Assembly (NCBI GenBank): GCA_963922205.1
Contig: CAWUHX010000026.1
Span: forward strand, 124,001 to 188,000
Length of the DNA stretch: 64,000 nt
Source of the DNA: Romanomermis culicivorax
Lineage: Eukaryota; Nematoda; Enoplea; Mermithida; Mermithidae
Direction: 5' to 3'
A program made the translations under genes and the position numbers. Of the stretch, positions 32,887 through 45,300 are shown in pieces (the first letter of the stretch is position 1; every line of letters starts with the position of its first letter). Below the pieces are notes generated by a model, which did not search any database, was not told the DNA's origin, and saw only the letters and a list, made by a program, of their open reading frames with translations.

Positions 32887-34530
32887 CTATCTCTTCAACT
32901 TACCATTGGTCATGGCATTGACCTTCATAGACAACAAAGGTTTGTGATCAGTTCTTATGATCACTCTATGACCTACTAGGTAGTGCTTGTATAACTTTAA
33001 GCCATACACTATTGCCAAGCACTCCCTTTCTGTGGCTGACCACTTTTTCTCGTCCGCCTTTAAAATTCTGCTGTTATACGCAATTACCCAGCGGTCCGAC
33101 TCAGTCTCCTGGTAAAGGACTGCTCCTAGTGCCGTCCCGCTGGCATCTGTCTGAAGGACAAAGTCCGCAGACCCGTCAAAAACTGGATACCTAAGGAATG
33201 GCACTGACAATAGTGCTTCTTTCAGGCTCCTAAAAGCCTGATGGTGAACCTCCGTGATTTCCCAAACACAGTTCTTCCCAGTTAATTTATACAATGGCTC
33301 AGCATGTTTAGCTAACCCTGGTATGAAGAACTTCTTACACCACTGCAACATACCTAAAAACCTTTGCAGTTTTCGTTTAGACTCTGGGAATGGGAAATCA
33401 TTTATTGCTTTGACCTTTTTCGGATCTGGGGAAACTCCATCCGAATTTAAGATATGTCCTAAAAAATGAACTCTCTCAGGCAGGAATTCACACTTCTCCG
33501 GTTTTAAGGTCAAATGAGCCTTTCTTAGAGCTTGCAGGACTAGCTCTAGATTAACTAGGTGTTCCTCAAACGTATTTGAGAACACAATAATATCATCTAT
33601 ATAAACTAGACAGATCTTCCATACATATGGATGCAAAACTCTTTCCATCATACGCTGGAATTCTGCTGGTGCATTCTTTAGGCCAAAGGGCATGACTTTA
33701 AATTGATAAAGCCCTTCTTGGCATATGAAAGCAGTTTTCTCATTGCTTTCTTCATCTATTGGCACTTGCCAATACCCTGACTTGAGATCTAAGGTGGTAT
33801 AAAACTTCGCTTTACCTAAACAGTCTAGATAGTCATCCATTCTAGGAATGGGATACTTATCATCCTTGGTAACGTCATTTATACCCCTAAAGTCCACTAC
33901 TGGTCGCTTGGTACCATCCTTTTTACCTACTAGAAATAACGGAGCTGCCCAAGGCGACTTTGATGGCTTAATTACACCCTTTTTGAGCATATCTTGCACA
34001 TGCTCACGAACATGTGGCCGTAAATTTATGGCAGTCCTGTGGTACCTTTTTGCCACAGGTGCTGCATCCCCTGTATTTATTTTACAGGTCAAATAGGGTG
34101 TAGTAGTTGGAGGATCATTGGGCAAACTGAACACGTCTCTATATCTTGCGAGACATCGTAGAGCTTGTTCCAATTGCTCTGATAGTATGTTGGATTTAGC
34201 CAGCATATTGTACAAAGCTTCCTTGAATGCTTTCTCATCCGATTCACGAGCTTCAGGTCTAGCTTGAACTGCACAAGTTTGCAGCTTCTCCAGGTCCTCA
34301 ACTATCTTCCCCTTGAGTTGATCCTGGTTATCAGTATCACACAACACCGAATTAGTATGGCCAATTATTTGATTTCTTTTCAAATGGCATCCTGATCTTG
34401 TGTTGTTGGATACCATAACAACAAAGTCATCTTTTGTACCATCTACTATCGTACTGTCAATGTGGAACTTTTCTTCATTTTCTTCAGACTCTATGATGAT
34501 TCCATTAAGGCGATTTTCGCCTATCTTATC
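32887..34530 (-). pseudogene. Element B RT-RNase H
   Basis: 509 codons are open from 34416. RT motifs are complete: [36 protein letters not shown] and YIDD in LVYIDDIIVFS. RNase H follows with VLQTDASGTALGAVLYQ and [10 protein letters not shown]. The piece ends in a TAG just after GKLKR, and the frame resumes immediately in the integrase segment. A TGA at 34531-34533 cuts it from the protease segment, again in frame. Confidence 0.93.
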
Positions 34531-35722
34531 TCAAAGTTTTGCTCTCAGAAGTATATCAGTACCACTAGGTAAGTAGATGGGATTCACACTCACCACTGGC
34601 ACCGAAACCTTTAGCAGGCAAATCTTTGGCTGGTATTGGTCGGCCGCACTCATCATGGATTCCGTGGCGCTCGTGGTCATGACCTCTCCGCAATTCGATT
34701 GGGGCTTGCCCGGCATCACGTATATCCGCTGTTGATGGTTGTTGAGCGTCATCGTCCTATTTCTGAAATCTATTATGGCTCCTACCTGAGGATGAGCCAA
34801 AAAGTCTGTACCTACAATTACATTTTCACTTGCTTCAGGTATAACAATTGCTTTAACGGGGAACTGTCCACACAATGTATCCATCCTAAATTGGATATAC
34901 CCATGGGCTTGGACTGTCTTACCGTTGGCTACAGTAACTATTTAATATCCTCGGATATTCAGTGTAATCTGAGCCCAAAGTTTCCTTCAGAAACTTAGCC
35001 GACATGACAGTACACTGAGCTCCTGTGTCAATTAAAGGCAGTGTCTTAGGACCTCCTATAACAACCTCAATGTGGAATGGGGCTGTTCGGGGGTAAGTAT
35101 CCAGCAAATGTTGTTCCTGAGGACTTGCTGGTGTGCCCCTCTTTACTACTTGTACCGATGGTAGTACCATTTGTGGTGCAATTGCATTCATTTGCACAAT
35201 GCTACCTAACACAACATTTGGACAACTCACTCTCTGATTTACTTCACCTAAAGGACTCATTTGTGATTGCCTTGCAACCATAACACTCGAATAATCCTTC
35301 TGGGGTGGCTGATTTGTGAATTGACCCTGTTGAAGAGTCTGAGTCGGACCCGTAATAGCCTGAGGTGGCTGAGGATGCTGTAATGCAGCTTGCTGTTGGT
35401 ATTGCTGCATCTGTTGGAACTGCTTCTGCAGCTCTTTTTGCTTTTTGAACTCCAGAAACTCATTGTAATCTGAGTTCTGTAAATAACTCTCATGGCTATC
35501 CTGATAACCTGAATAGCTTATATTATACGCACCTCTACCTCTGCTATTAAAGTTGGCATTTGGGTAACCTCCTCTACCTCTATAGTTACCTCTAGCAAAA
35601 GTGTTGAAGCCTTCCTTGTTAAAGCTAGGGAAGCTGGCTCTGCCTCTGCTCCTGCGCTCGGACAACACTCTCAATGTCCTGCAGTCTGCAGTATTATGTG
35701 TTATGTTCTTATGGAACTCACA
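34531..35722 (-). pseudogene. Element B zinc knuckle and aspartic protease (frameshifted)
   Basis: Directly after a TAG (35723-35725) the frame encodes a C-X2-H-X4-H-X4-C knuckle (CEFHKNITHNTADC), the same unusual type as in element A, then Gly/Arg/Tyr-rich and Gln-rich tails. The protease has [13 protein letters not shown] frameshift occurs near 34945, after EYPRIL; the second half continues in another frame with IVGTDFLAHPQ, the protease flap/C-terminal region. Confidence 0.85.
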
Positions 35723-37747
35723 CTATGGCTTTTTCGGATCTCGGGAAACTTGACCTCCCTGACTGGTACTAGGTATGGCCACATCAGACCGATTTTCCAT
35801 TTGCCTATTATCAACCTTTTGCTGGAGCTGATCGAACCTTTCGACCAGTTGTACCATCTCTTTAGAAATTTTCAATAGAAGAGATTCTTTCTTACCTTTT
35901 TCGGTCTGAGCCCTAGGGGCTTCCCGAACTGGAATCTCTTCTATTTCAGGAGAATCACTCCTTGACCTTTCGGTTTGGGCCTGTACCTGATTACCTACAG
36001 TTTGATATGGTTGCGGAAACCTTTGTCTCTGGCCTTGTTGATATCCTTCTGACTGGTTCCTAGTAACTACGGCAATTTCAGGATCATGCCCACTAGGCAT
36101 ACCTACTTCATTAATTACAATAGGGTCCTGTTGTGTACCCTTAGGTCCATATCTCTGAAAGGCATTCCTATATCTTTGTTCAATGTCATGAACTTCAACT
36201 GCTAGATCATACCAAGTTCTGAAGGTATGCTTTGAATTCTTAAGTTCAGACTGGAACATGGGGTCACTCTTACATATAAAGGTGTCAATAATCAGTCTCT
36301 GTTTAGACTGATAGTCTAAATCACCCTTTACTAGTTCCACTAATATGCTGACCCTTTTTAGAAACTCTACGGCCTGTTCATTGGGTCTTTGTTGGATCTC
36401 AAATAATTCTCTGGTTAACATTTCCAGGTTACACTCAGGTGCAAAGACATTTATAATGGCTCTCCTGGCCTCCCTATAGGTCATGTTGTCTCCTGCAACA
36501 GCCTTTGGTCTACCTTTAGAAAGCCTCAGCAGTGCTTCATACTTAGCTGATTCGGGTGTATCCCTACGGAATTCCCCTTCAAGTGCTGTTAAGAAGCTAA
36601 GCACCTGCTGATTTACCATACCCTCATCTAAAAGTTTGGGTAACATACCTTTAACGATATTCCTGACTAGAATCTCTTGTGCCAAATTATTTGATGGCAC
36701 TTCCCTCTGATCATAAGCTGCTGTTAATACTGGATCAAGATCAGAGTTGAGGGATTGCAGCATAACCCTATTTGGATCTCGTTGAGGTGGTACACCTCCT
36801 TGATATGATGGCATATTGTCTTTGTCAAACCTGTAATCCCTATATGGGAAACATGCCAATTGATCTGGTCTAAGGGTATTTGGATCAACAATATTTCCTC
36901 TACCATCATAGACCACTCTTGTTAAAGTTGGATGCTGCGAAGCTATCTGATTTTGATTCCTGAAGTCTGCTGATTGCTCAGCTCCTTCGAATCGAAGATC
37001 TCTAGCTGGACCTCTCCAACTTTTGGGCTCAAAGTTAAGCCTTTGCCCTTCATTAATATCAGGCCTATTACTAGGCCCTGTGCCTGCATTCATTTCAGCA
37101 GCAAGACGGTTGTCTCTTTCTGCACCCCTATTACATGGTCTAACCTGTCTATCTGGCTCCTGTCCGCGCCTGTCGGCTTCCCTTTTATTGTCCTCTGTGG
37201 CGGCATTCGCGATTATGTCGATCAAAGCTTCCACGGTCCCTTTCAATTCGTGTAGCTGCGTCGCCAACTCTTGATTGGACATTTCGGGAGCTCTTTCCTG
37301 CAGCTGGAATCGCTCTTGCTCCTGGGGGATCCTCTCTAATCGTTGGTCGATTTCGGGGTCCCTTTCTCCCAAATTCGGTCAAATCTCAGGCGTAATTACG
37401 TCCCTTTTTGGTCCTGCTAATTTGACCTTTGGCGGCGGTGACCCTTTCAAATTTCGCGGCGGCGGTCCATCGGCATCTGGGTTCGGATTCGCTGGGCCTG
37501 CCTCTTGCGGATTGATGGCAATCGCTGGTGGGCGGTCAATTGGTATGCCTGCATCTTGAGGCGTAAAATGCATTGCATTCTGCTGCAATGGTTGAACCCT
37601 CGCGGGAGTTTGATCTGGGATCACTGGGTCCGGAGCAGCATGCCGTTGCTGATCTCCGTCTCCCAAATTAACAAGATTCCCAGCACTCGCCACTCTGGGT
37701 GGTGATCTATGTAAAGTATTACTTCTTGGTATCCTTTCATTAGGCAT
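35723..37747 (-). pseudogene. Element B gag (capsid part)
   Basis: Starts at an ATG (37747). 122 codons of Pro-rich sequence precede a TGA at 37379-37381, then 549 codons stay open in the same frame. A predicted coiled coil lies early ([17 protein letters not shown]). The capsid-like helical part includes [15 protein letters not shown], and [16 protein letters not shown] is a typical gypsy gag motif. The zinc knuckle follows after the TAG at 35723. Gag and pol share one frame, as in element A. Confidence 0.87.
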
Positions 37748-37824
37748 TTTAAAACCTGCTAACTTTCAGTAGAAACCCGGAGGATTTTCTTTTCTCCTAG
37801 TCTGACTACGAAGTTCTGTGGTAA

Positions 37825-37841
37825 GGAGTTAAAAGCCACCA
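37825..37841 (-). promoter_or_regulatory. Candidate primer-binding site, element B
   Basis: On the minus strand TGGTGGCTTTTAACTCC starts 2 bases inside the 5' LTR remnant. TGG matches a tRNA CCA end. The tRNA is not identified and differs from that of element A. Confidence 0.6.
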
Positions 37842-37843
37842 CT

Positions 37844-37900
37844 TGTTGTGCAGGTCTTTCCTAAGAGGCGTAAGAAATGGCATCAACAGGGTGCCCAACA
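37844..37900 (-). repeat. Element B 5' LTR remnant (57 bp)
   Basis: Contains only the two ends of the 614-bp LTR joined at GTAAGAAA|TGGCATC; about 557 bp are missing, including the presumed promoter. CGCG follows as the target duplication. Confidence 0.88.
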
Positions 37901-38600
37901 CGCGCTGGTTATAACTTAAATAAGCATTATTATTTATTTTCTAGCTCAGGCGCTGCTCCCAACATGTCTACCTTCACTTATCATTTAATCTTTAAGAGTT
38001 TTAATCATCTTAAACGTATTATCTCATGTTTTAATTGATAATCTTCAATATTTCATCTTGATATTTAATGAAGATTCACGTTTTTACCTTGACACATTTT
38101 TTGAGAAAGATCAATACGTCAAGTCTGTAAACTTTTTGAAGCGATTATTCCTTTCTTAACCTGAAATCAATCCAAAAGCTTCATGGAAGTAGTTTTCAGA
38201 AATTTCTACTCTTCTTACTCATATCTTTTGGGCCAAGTTTATGAGAGTGTGTGAATAAATTAATGGTTTTAAAATTTTTCAAGCATGAAATTCCAGAAAT
38301 TACCACTTTTGAACAGAAAATTCGAATCTAATATTTCAAATAAGTGTTTGGAAAATCGATTTTTCAGCAACGCAGAATTTCAATACCCAAAAAAATTTTC
38401 CGGCGTTTCAGGCAGGAAAGATTAATAGCTTTTTTGAGCTCTCACTTGTCATCATAGAGGACTTAGCCGTCGATTTCTCATGTAATTCAAAGTCATTATG
38501 TTCTTGGATAGTTTCCTGGAAAATTTGTTACACAACGCTTGTAGATTAGACTTCCATCAAACTCAAAAATTTCAAATGTTTCCTGAATTTTAATGAATTA
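37901..38600 (-). mobile_element. hAT-like repeat, piece 2 (continuation of 23601-23797)
   Basis: Starts CGCGCTGGTTATAACTT, completing the hairpin cut by element B, and then follows the common interior in reverse orientation (AATCTTCAATATTTCATCTTG; GTCATCATAGAGGACTTAG). Confidence 0.75.
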
Positions 38601-39358
38601 ATGGCTGTAAAATGTTATTGAATAATGTTGAATGACATTTTTTTTTGATCAATGGCCATGATGCTCAATATATACATTCCTTTAAAAAATAACCTAGCAT
38701 TGGAATTTATTCACCTATAGTGATATTATAAAATTGGCTTGTAAAAATTTGGAATGGCTTGTGAAATTTTAGGTCAACAAGCCACTTGGCTTGTGACTCG
38801 TAGGTCAAAAAAAAACCCTGCGACCACCTGAGAACTCAGGGCCGCCTTACATGTATGTGCTGGACTAGGCTTTTTCACTTTTTCTCCGCAATCCAATTGG
38901 CTCTCAGAATCGAAATTTTACAGGCCAGTTTAATATAGTATTGGATAATGTCAAGTATCATGGAATTTAAACTCCTAAATGTCAAACTCAAATCAATGTT
39001 TCATGTTTAAGCTTTCATTGTTGTCATACCTGCAAGAGGTCCGACCAGTTGGGGAGAGGGAGGGTAACCCAAAATTCTGGTATGAGGTCCCAAAATTGCA
39101 GAAATTGGGAGGTGAGTCGAAAAAAGTCGAAAAGATTTCGAAAATTTTCCTAGAAAGGTACTTTTCTCGACATTTTTCTAAGTTTTGGTGGCTGGGTATA
39201 GGGTTGATAAAGTCGAGGGGGTCCGAAATTTGGGTAAAGGATTCGACCAAGTTGGGAGGAGGACACACCAACCTCTTAATTACAGGTATGATTGTTATGT
39301 ATATTAACATTTCGTGCAATATGTCTCCTATACACAACTAAGCATCCCAAAAAACATA
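38601..39358. other. repeat debris
   Basis: About 38740-38820 is a hAT-like end with ACAAGCCACTTGGCTTGT and the terminal AAAAAAAAACCCTG. No gene is supported. The 120-codon frame at 38979-39341 looks like chance; its opposite strand is equally open. Confidence 0.45.
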
Positions 39359-39941
39359 TGTCGTGCGTGAGAAAATAAGATTAGATGACGACGCAGATGA
39401 GAATTTAGCTGTGTAGCTTGATGATTTATCGTGCGTTTTAGAAGAGACGTACAGAACGTAGAAGAGCGTGCGGAACACTAGAAACGAAACACTCGGAGTG
39501 TTTGATGAAATCAACGCAATGATAATCGTACGCAGGAGATTGACGGGCTCCTAGAGAGCGCTATGTCAATTATCCAGGGATCTTCGCTCAGGTCGTCAAA
39601 GATTTTCGGATGCTGAAATTTGGGCTGTACTATCTTAACCGATTCGGAGTTTTACCTGATTACTCAAACTATTTTCCAAATTGTTTGACTCAACTTAGAA
39701 CACACTTTTCCACACCTTTTACTAATGTACAAATTGCCACCTCACACTTTTCCAGACAAACAATAAAACACAACCGTCTGGCTACAGTACAACAAAATCT
39801 AATGAAAACCATTTTCATAATTTCTTCATGTCATAGCCACGCCTCTCCGTGGGTCTCATCACGATCTTTCTCCATCAAACTTGCCGATATTTCTTCGAAA
39901 ACAACACGAACTTTACAAATACCCCAAATCGCTCCACAACA
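39359..39941 (-). repeat. Solo LTR of the element A family
   Basis: 583 bp, TG...CA, aligning to the element A LTR along its length with more divergence. CATA flanks it on both sides (39355-39358 and 39942-39945), a 4-bp target duplication. It arose by LTR-LTR recombination of an inserted element. Confidence 0.9.
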
Positions 39942-40869
39942 CATATAAGGCATATGCAAATAATATAATTCCTCGAAGCCAGGCCTGTAGGCAGGGAGGA
40001 TTGGGGGGAGGGGCATGCCACCCAAATGTTTCGCGTGTTAAAAATAGACAAAGGTACCTTTTGCTTCTTTAAGAAAGTCAAGTCAGAAATGCCAATTTTA
40101 TAGTATATCAAGTGGAAAAAAGTGTGCTCCCCCGGAAAAATTTCTGGGTACAACCCAGTGCGAAGCGACGATATTTCTTCAAATTCAAAGTGGAAAACAC
40201 CTCTAAATTACACTAAAATTTCTGAATTTTTACAAGCCAATTTCGCTTGTGCTGCTAAATTTTTAAGAGCCAATTAGAATTTTTAAGAGCCATGGCTCCT
40301 AATTGGCCTAAAAAAACTCTGGGCTAAACGCACTGTATATCATAGTATAATAATTAATAGAAAGATTACGGGGACTTTATAAATTTTAACGACCCATGAA
40401 TTTTTTTCAAGTTTTTTAAACATCGACGTATTCTAGCATACAGGTCATTGCACGTAAGTGGTCTAATTTTGAAAATTATCCCCGATCGACCATCTCAGAT
40501 TTTGACCGAATTTCATGTAAATGCCACCCGCTGCCCTAAACTGCCATTTGGCAGTCTTTCCCTCTAAGTAGAGTCCACAAAAACCCCATTTGCTCCCGCA
40601 ATTTCGGGAGTTGGACGAAGAGAGTTTGTCGAAGTGTAGTTTCCTCAAATGGGGTGTTTTAAGGAAAAAATTTAGAAATGAAGAAAAAATTCTAAGGTAT
40701 GGCTCTTATTGTGGAAAAAATTTGGGAGTTCAGAACCGGGAAGCCGCATTTTGGTAAGCTTTAAACGGTCGAAACCTCTAAATTTTCCGACGCTTCGCGC
40801 GGATCATGACTCATGACCTCTTTCCCCGTTTGGGGAAAAGGCCGGCGGGAAAAAAGAAACAGCGGTGGC
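39942..40869. other. repeat debris
   Basis: A CAGGCCTGTAGGCAG...GGGGGGAGGGG stretch at about 39981-40020 resembles 51325-51360 (hAT-MITE-like). hAT-like ends with GGAGCC/AAGCCA words lie at 40230-40330, and a hairpin CCGACGCTTCGCGCGG with a CCCC/GGGG palindrome lies at 40785-40850. No gene seen. Confidence 0.45.
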
Positions 40870-41413
40870 CAGCGTTTTTTGTGCAAAGACATTTGTGGCA
40901 ATGGCACAATTTTTTTTCCTTCTAGAAACATACGGAAAACTACGGAAAGGTTTTAGGCCAAAATTTTGATAAAAAGTCAACGTTTAACGCATTAATTTAA
41001 TATAAAAATCGTGCCCAATCTGAAAAAGCTATGCAAGTAGTTTACGACGACTCGAAAAGAAATGGAACGCTGAGAAAATTTAAATAACTCTAGAGTTGTT
41101 CAGAAAGTTCAAATTGATTCAATTTTTGACTACGAATCAATTATATATTTAATAACAACAATGTAAAGACTAGTGAAAATAAAGTCGAAAATTGTGTAAA
41201 TTTTCGGTCGTAACATTGTACCATTACCAACGATGTCGAATTTTCTATTTGGATAAATGAAATACAAAAAGTAAGAATTTCAGTTTTAAATCCGATCATT
41301 GCTGCAACGATGCTGATACACTGTTCGAAGAAACCTCGGGTAAATTTACGTATTAGTAGCCGCCGCAAATTTTTTTGTGCCAAAAACCATGTTTTGGCAC
41401 AAAAAAAACACTG
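40870..41413. mobile_element. hAT-like element with TTTTGTGC/GCACAAAA termini
   Basis: The left end is CAGCGTTTTTTGTGC and the right end GGCACAAAAAAAACACTG. GTGCCA/TGGCAC words recur just inside both ends. I find no matching 8-bp flanks, so boundaries may include a nested or chimeric end. Confidence 0.45.
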
Positions 41414-41672
41414 ATTAGGGACGCGCTTTATTGTCGAAAGTCAACAAATTTGGAAATCTAATTTGAGTTTATTTTTCCTTTAAAATTTTCCTTAGGCTCA
41501 GGCTTAGGGTACAGCAGCTGCGCCCGTGGGGCGCAGCGCTGTTGAGGCTCTTCCAAATTTTGGCGCTTTTCCCATGCATAATTTCACTTGTTCTTTCTTC
41601 CCTTCATCGTGCAATGCGAACCCCTAAAAGCCGGCGTCAGAGAAATTTCGGCGTGGCCACCGCCATCCGTAA
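41345..41672. mobile_element. TIR element (TTACGGATGGC family), copy 1
   Basis: About 80-90% identical to 43265-43587. The right end GGCCACCGCCATCCGTAA is the inverse of the left end of copy 2. Inside is a GC-rich hairpin, CAGCTGCGCCC...GGGCGCAGCGCTG, and CTTAGGCTCAGGCTTAGGG. It overlaps the right end of the preceding hAT-like repeat. Confidence 0.65.
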
Positions 41673-42226
41673 AAATTCCGAAACCTCGTTCGCTTGCTGG
41701 TCAAATACGATTAAATAATAATTGACTCGGCTCGGCGCGCGAATCGCCGAAAATTTTTTTTGCATTTTCGGCCCCTAAATTGTCTCAAAATCATGGAAAT
41801 TCAATGTTTGATGAGCCAAAAATTTTGTGCCACTTGGCACAAACGCTCAAAATTTTTTGTGCCATTCCAAATTTTTTTGTGCCAAAAACCAAGTTGTAGC
41901 ACAAAAAACACTGGCGGTGGCAACATCGGTTGTTCAACAGAACAGCACGAAGCGTATAATGCGATTGAAATTTCCGGTAATCAACTCGGTTTTTGATACT
42001 CGATTGTCATCCAGTGATAAATACTCACACTGCGCTACAAATACATTTCGTGGAAACTTCGCATCCTCATGTCGATCGAGTGAATTTGAATTTTGGGCAA
42101 GTTTTTCTGGATTGAGGGTTCTGAAGCTGGTGTCGTCGACATTACTGTAGTTGCAGAGGACTTATCAAATGTTTGTTTAAGCCGGCCGTTGAAAGAGTTT
42201 ATTAATTCAGGCTCGTCGTCTACAGG

Positions 42227-42329
42227 ATGTCTAGATATGGATTGACTGCTTCCGGAGCGAACACAGAACCACTCGGTATTCGTCGTAAAGATGTAGTCGG
42301 CAGTTCTGTTTCTGCTCCTAATAATGGAG
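42227..42329 (+). CDS. SF1: SF1 exon 1 (start codon)
   Basis: ATG in the context ACAGGATGTC. 34 codons, ending phase 1 at donor G|GTGAGT. It joins exon 2 in frame. The choice rests on frame and donor quality; the N-terminus is not conserved enough to confirm, so an upstream exon is possible. Confidence 0.7.
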
Positions 42330-45300
42330 GTGAGTTTAGGGAGGAATTTGGTTCATGCCTTGAGAGCCAGCGTTTTTTTTTGGTGTGTGCACGGACGGAC
42401 CTTTGTGCCAATTGGCACAAGAAGCCAAAAAATTTGTGCCGATGGCACAAAAACATTCTTTTACTGGAAACATACTGAAAACTACGTTTTTGGCACATTA
42501 ATATTTGAAGTGGCACGAGCAAAATTACCAAAAATGTTTTGCTCGCCAAAATTTTTTTTTGTACCATGAACACGGTTTTTTTGCCCGGGACCTTTTCCCG
42601 AAATGGGGAAAAGGGTCAAAATTTTTTCCCTATTTTCCCGAAGTCGGTTTTTCGCTTAAAAATGCTCACAGACGCTTTATTTAACTGTTTTTGAGCTTTT
42701 TAAAGCTTTCTAGTGTTTTTAGGGCCGTTAATTCATTAAAATTGGGAAAAAATTGAAATTTTCGAGTTTAAAGTCTAATCTACAAGCATTGTGGAACAAA
42801 TTTTCCAGCAAACTATCCAAGAGCATAATGACTTTGAAACATGTGAAATCGGTGGTCAAGTCCTCTATGATGACAAGTGAGAGCCCAAAAAAAAGATGCT
42901 AATTTTCCCGGTGCGAAGCGCCGGAAATTTTTTTGAATTATTGACATTCTGCGATGCTTGAAAATCAATTTTCCGAAAATTTATTCTAAGAATTTAATTC
43001 GAATTTTGTGTTCGAAAATCATAAATTCGAGAATTTTACTCGAAAAAATTTAAAACCAGTAATTTATTCGTAAACTCTCATGAACTTGGTCGCAAATGTA
43101 TGAGTAAGAAGAAGAGATAACCGGCGCGATGCGCCGTAAAACGTTGAGATTATGACCTCCTAAAATGCACCAAAATGCATCTTTTCTGTATCCGACCCCG
43201 AAATTTACTTCCTAAAATGGGGAAAGAGCCCAAAATTTTTTCCCCTTTTTCGAATTAGGGTAAATTACGGATGGCAGTGGCCGCCGCAAATTTTTTTGTG
43301 CCAAAAACCGTGTTTTGGCACAAAAAAAACACTGATTGGGAACGCGCTTTATTGTCGATAGTCAACGAATTTGGAAATCTAATTTGAGTTTATTTTTCCT
43401 TTAAAATTTTCCTTAGGCTTAGGCTTAGGGTACAGCAGCTGCGCCCGTAATGCGCAGCGCTGTTGAGGCTCTTTCAAATTTTGGCGCTTTTCCATGCATA
43501 ATTTCACCTGTTCTTCCTTCCCTTCATCATGAAAACCCTTAAAAACCGGCTTCAGAGAAATTTCGGCGTGGCCACCGCCTTCCGTAAAAATTCCTCGACG
43601 AATTTTTTTCCCGAAAAAGCACGATTTGGGGGAAAAAAGCAGTGATCATAAACAAATATATCACTTTTTCCACGAACTTTTCCACAAATGAAGAGGTAAA
43701 ATTTTTACTACTTGTAGAAAATTTTTGGAAAAAAATCTTAAAAATCAGAGTTGAATTTTGTGTTCATTAAATCTTGATTTCTAGAAATTTTATTATTTGA
43801 GAAATTTTAAAACCAATAATTTGTTCGTAACCTTCTATAAATTTGGCCGAAAAGCTATGAGTCAGAAGCGTAGAAATTTTCCAAAAATACTACCATGAAG
43901 CTTTTGAATTCTTTTTACGTTAAGAAAGAAACAAACGTTTCAAAAGTGTTGATCTTTCTCAAGAAATGTATATGAAGGAAAAAATGTGGATATCGTCAAT
44001 AAATATAAATATAGAATATTCAAGATTTCCAATTAAACTTGAAATAATACGTTTAAGATTATGAAAACGATTAAAGATTAAATGGTAAATAAAGGTAGAC
44101 ATGCTAAAAACCACGTCTGAGCTTGGTAATGAATAACTATGATTATTGAAGTTATAACCGGCGCGAAGCACCGGAAAATCTGAGATTTGGACCTCCTAAA
44201 ATGCGCCAAAATGCATCTTTTCTTTATGAAAACCCCAAATTTGTTTTCCACATTTGATAAATTTTTTTGCACGGTGCAAAAAATCTGAAAAAACAGTTTT
44301 GCACGAGCGGAAAAAGTTTTGCACACTGCAAAAAAAACACTGATTTCATATGAAATATGCTATCACAGCTGAAACGGAAACTGTTATCGTCACCTAAAAA
44401 ATCAATTGTCCATTAGTTCAATTTTTTTACATTCCAGACATATCTGTTGAGGAAAGTCGCGACACGTCATTTAATAATACCGCTTTACTTACCAACAATG
44501 GTGATCGTCTGGATATTGGTAATTTCGAATCCTCTACCGCTGTGGATAGCGGCCAATTAGAATCTGAATCACATGACTACGAAGATCGTACTCAACGTAA
44601 ACGCGATAGTCGGAGCCGTAGCCGCGATCGTGATCGTCATCATCACAAACGCCATCGCGAGAAGCATCGTAAAAAATCTCGCAGTCAAAGCCGTGATCGT
44701 GGCGAAAGACGTCGGCGATCGAGATCTCGCGACAGGAAACGAGATAGGAGGTCAGGGCTATATGCTGCTTTCTAATGTTGTGGTTATTGCTATCGTGTAC
44801 ATAAAAACTATACATTAAGATTTCCGCGTGTTTTGTTCATTCTTTTGTCAATAGGCAAAATAACGTTGCGAAAATTCTTTCTGTTAGTCATAAACAATTT
44901 TATTTTTGGTTCAGACATGGGTTGCGTACATACATGCACATTGGGGAGTGGGGGGGGGGGCTAAATCCTCCTATCTGAGGTTCTGGACACCCTCCTGACC
45001 CGAAAAAATCGTCAAACACCCCCTGAACCTATTCCAAGACAGTTTCTTTGATGATTTTTATGAACGTTTTTTTGTTTTTTCCTCGCCTACCCCCACCCCC
45101 TCGATGAAAAGCCCGAGGACCCTTCCCCCTGAAAAATTCCTGCCGTGCATGTCTGGTCGCGTATAATTCAAGTAATACTCTACGTGGCAAAATTTCATAT
45201 TTGGTGCATTTCACTGCATCAAATAGAATTAACTCGAGAAAAATTCTAGATCGCGTGATCGGGATCGTGACTCCTATGATGATCACCGCAACGGTGCTCG

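Larger units (their letters stand above)
23798..37900 (-). mobile_element. Element B: Ty3/gypsy LTR retrotransposon with exonuclease-like gene (14.1 kb)
   Basis: Minus-strand element ordered 5' LTR remnant, primer-binding site, gag, zinc knuckle-protease, RT-RNase H, integrase, noncoding gap, spliced accessory gene, 3' LTR. The LTR ends are TGTTG...CAACA. A 4-bp target duplication, CGCG, is exact (23794-23797 and 37901-37904), so both outer ends are original even though the 5' LTR has lost about 557 bp. The architecture equals element A, but proteins are strongly diverged outside the pol motifs, so this is a separate lineage. Premature stops are numerous; only one frameshift is evident. Confidence 0.93.

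Noticed and set aside
38979..39341. 120-codon gene
   Set aside because: The opposite strand is open over the same span, and composition and context look random.
44573..44818. Alternative frame over SF1 exon 2
   Set aside because: Out of frame with the RS-rich exon and lacking splice support.
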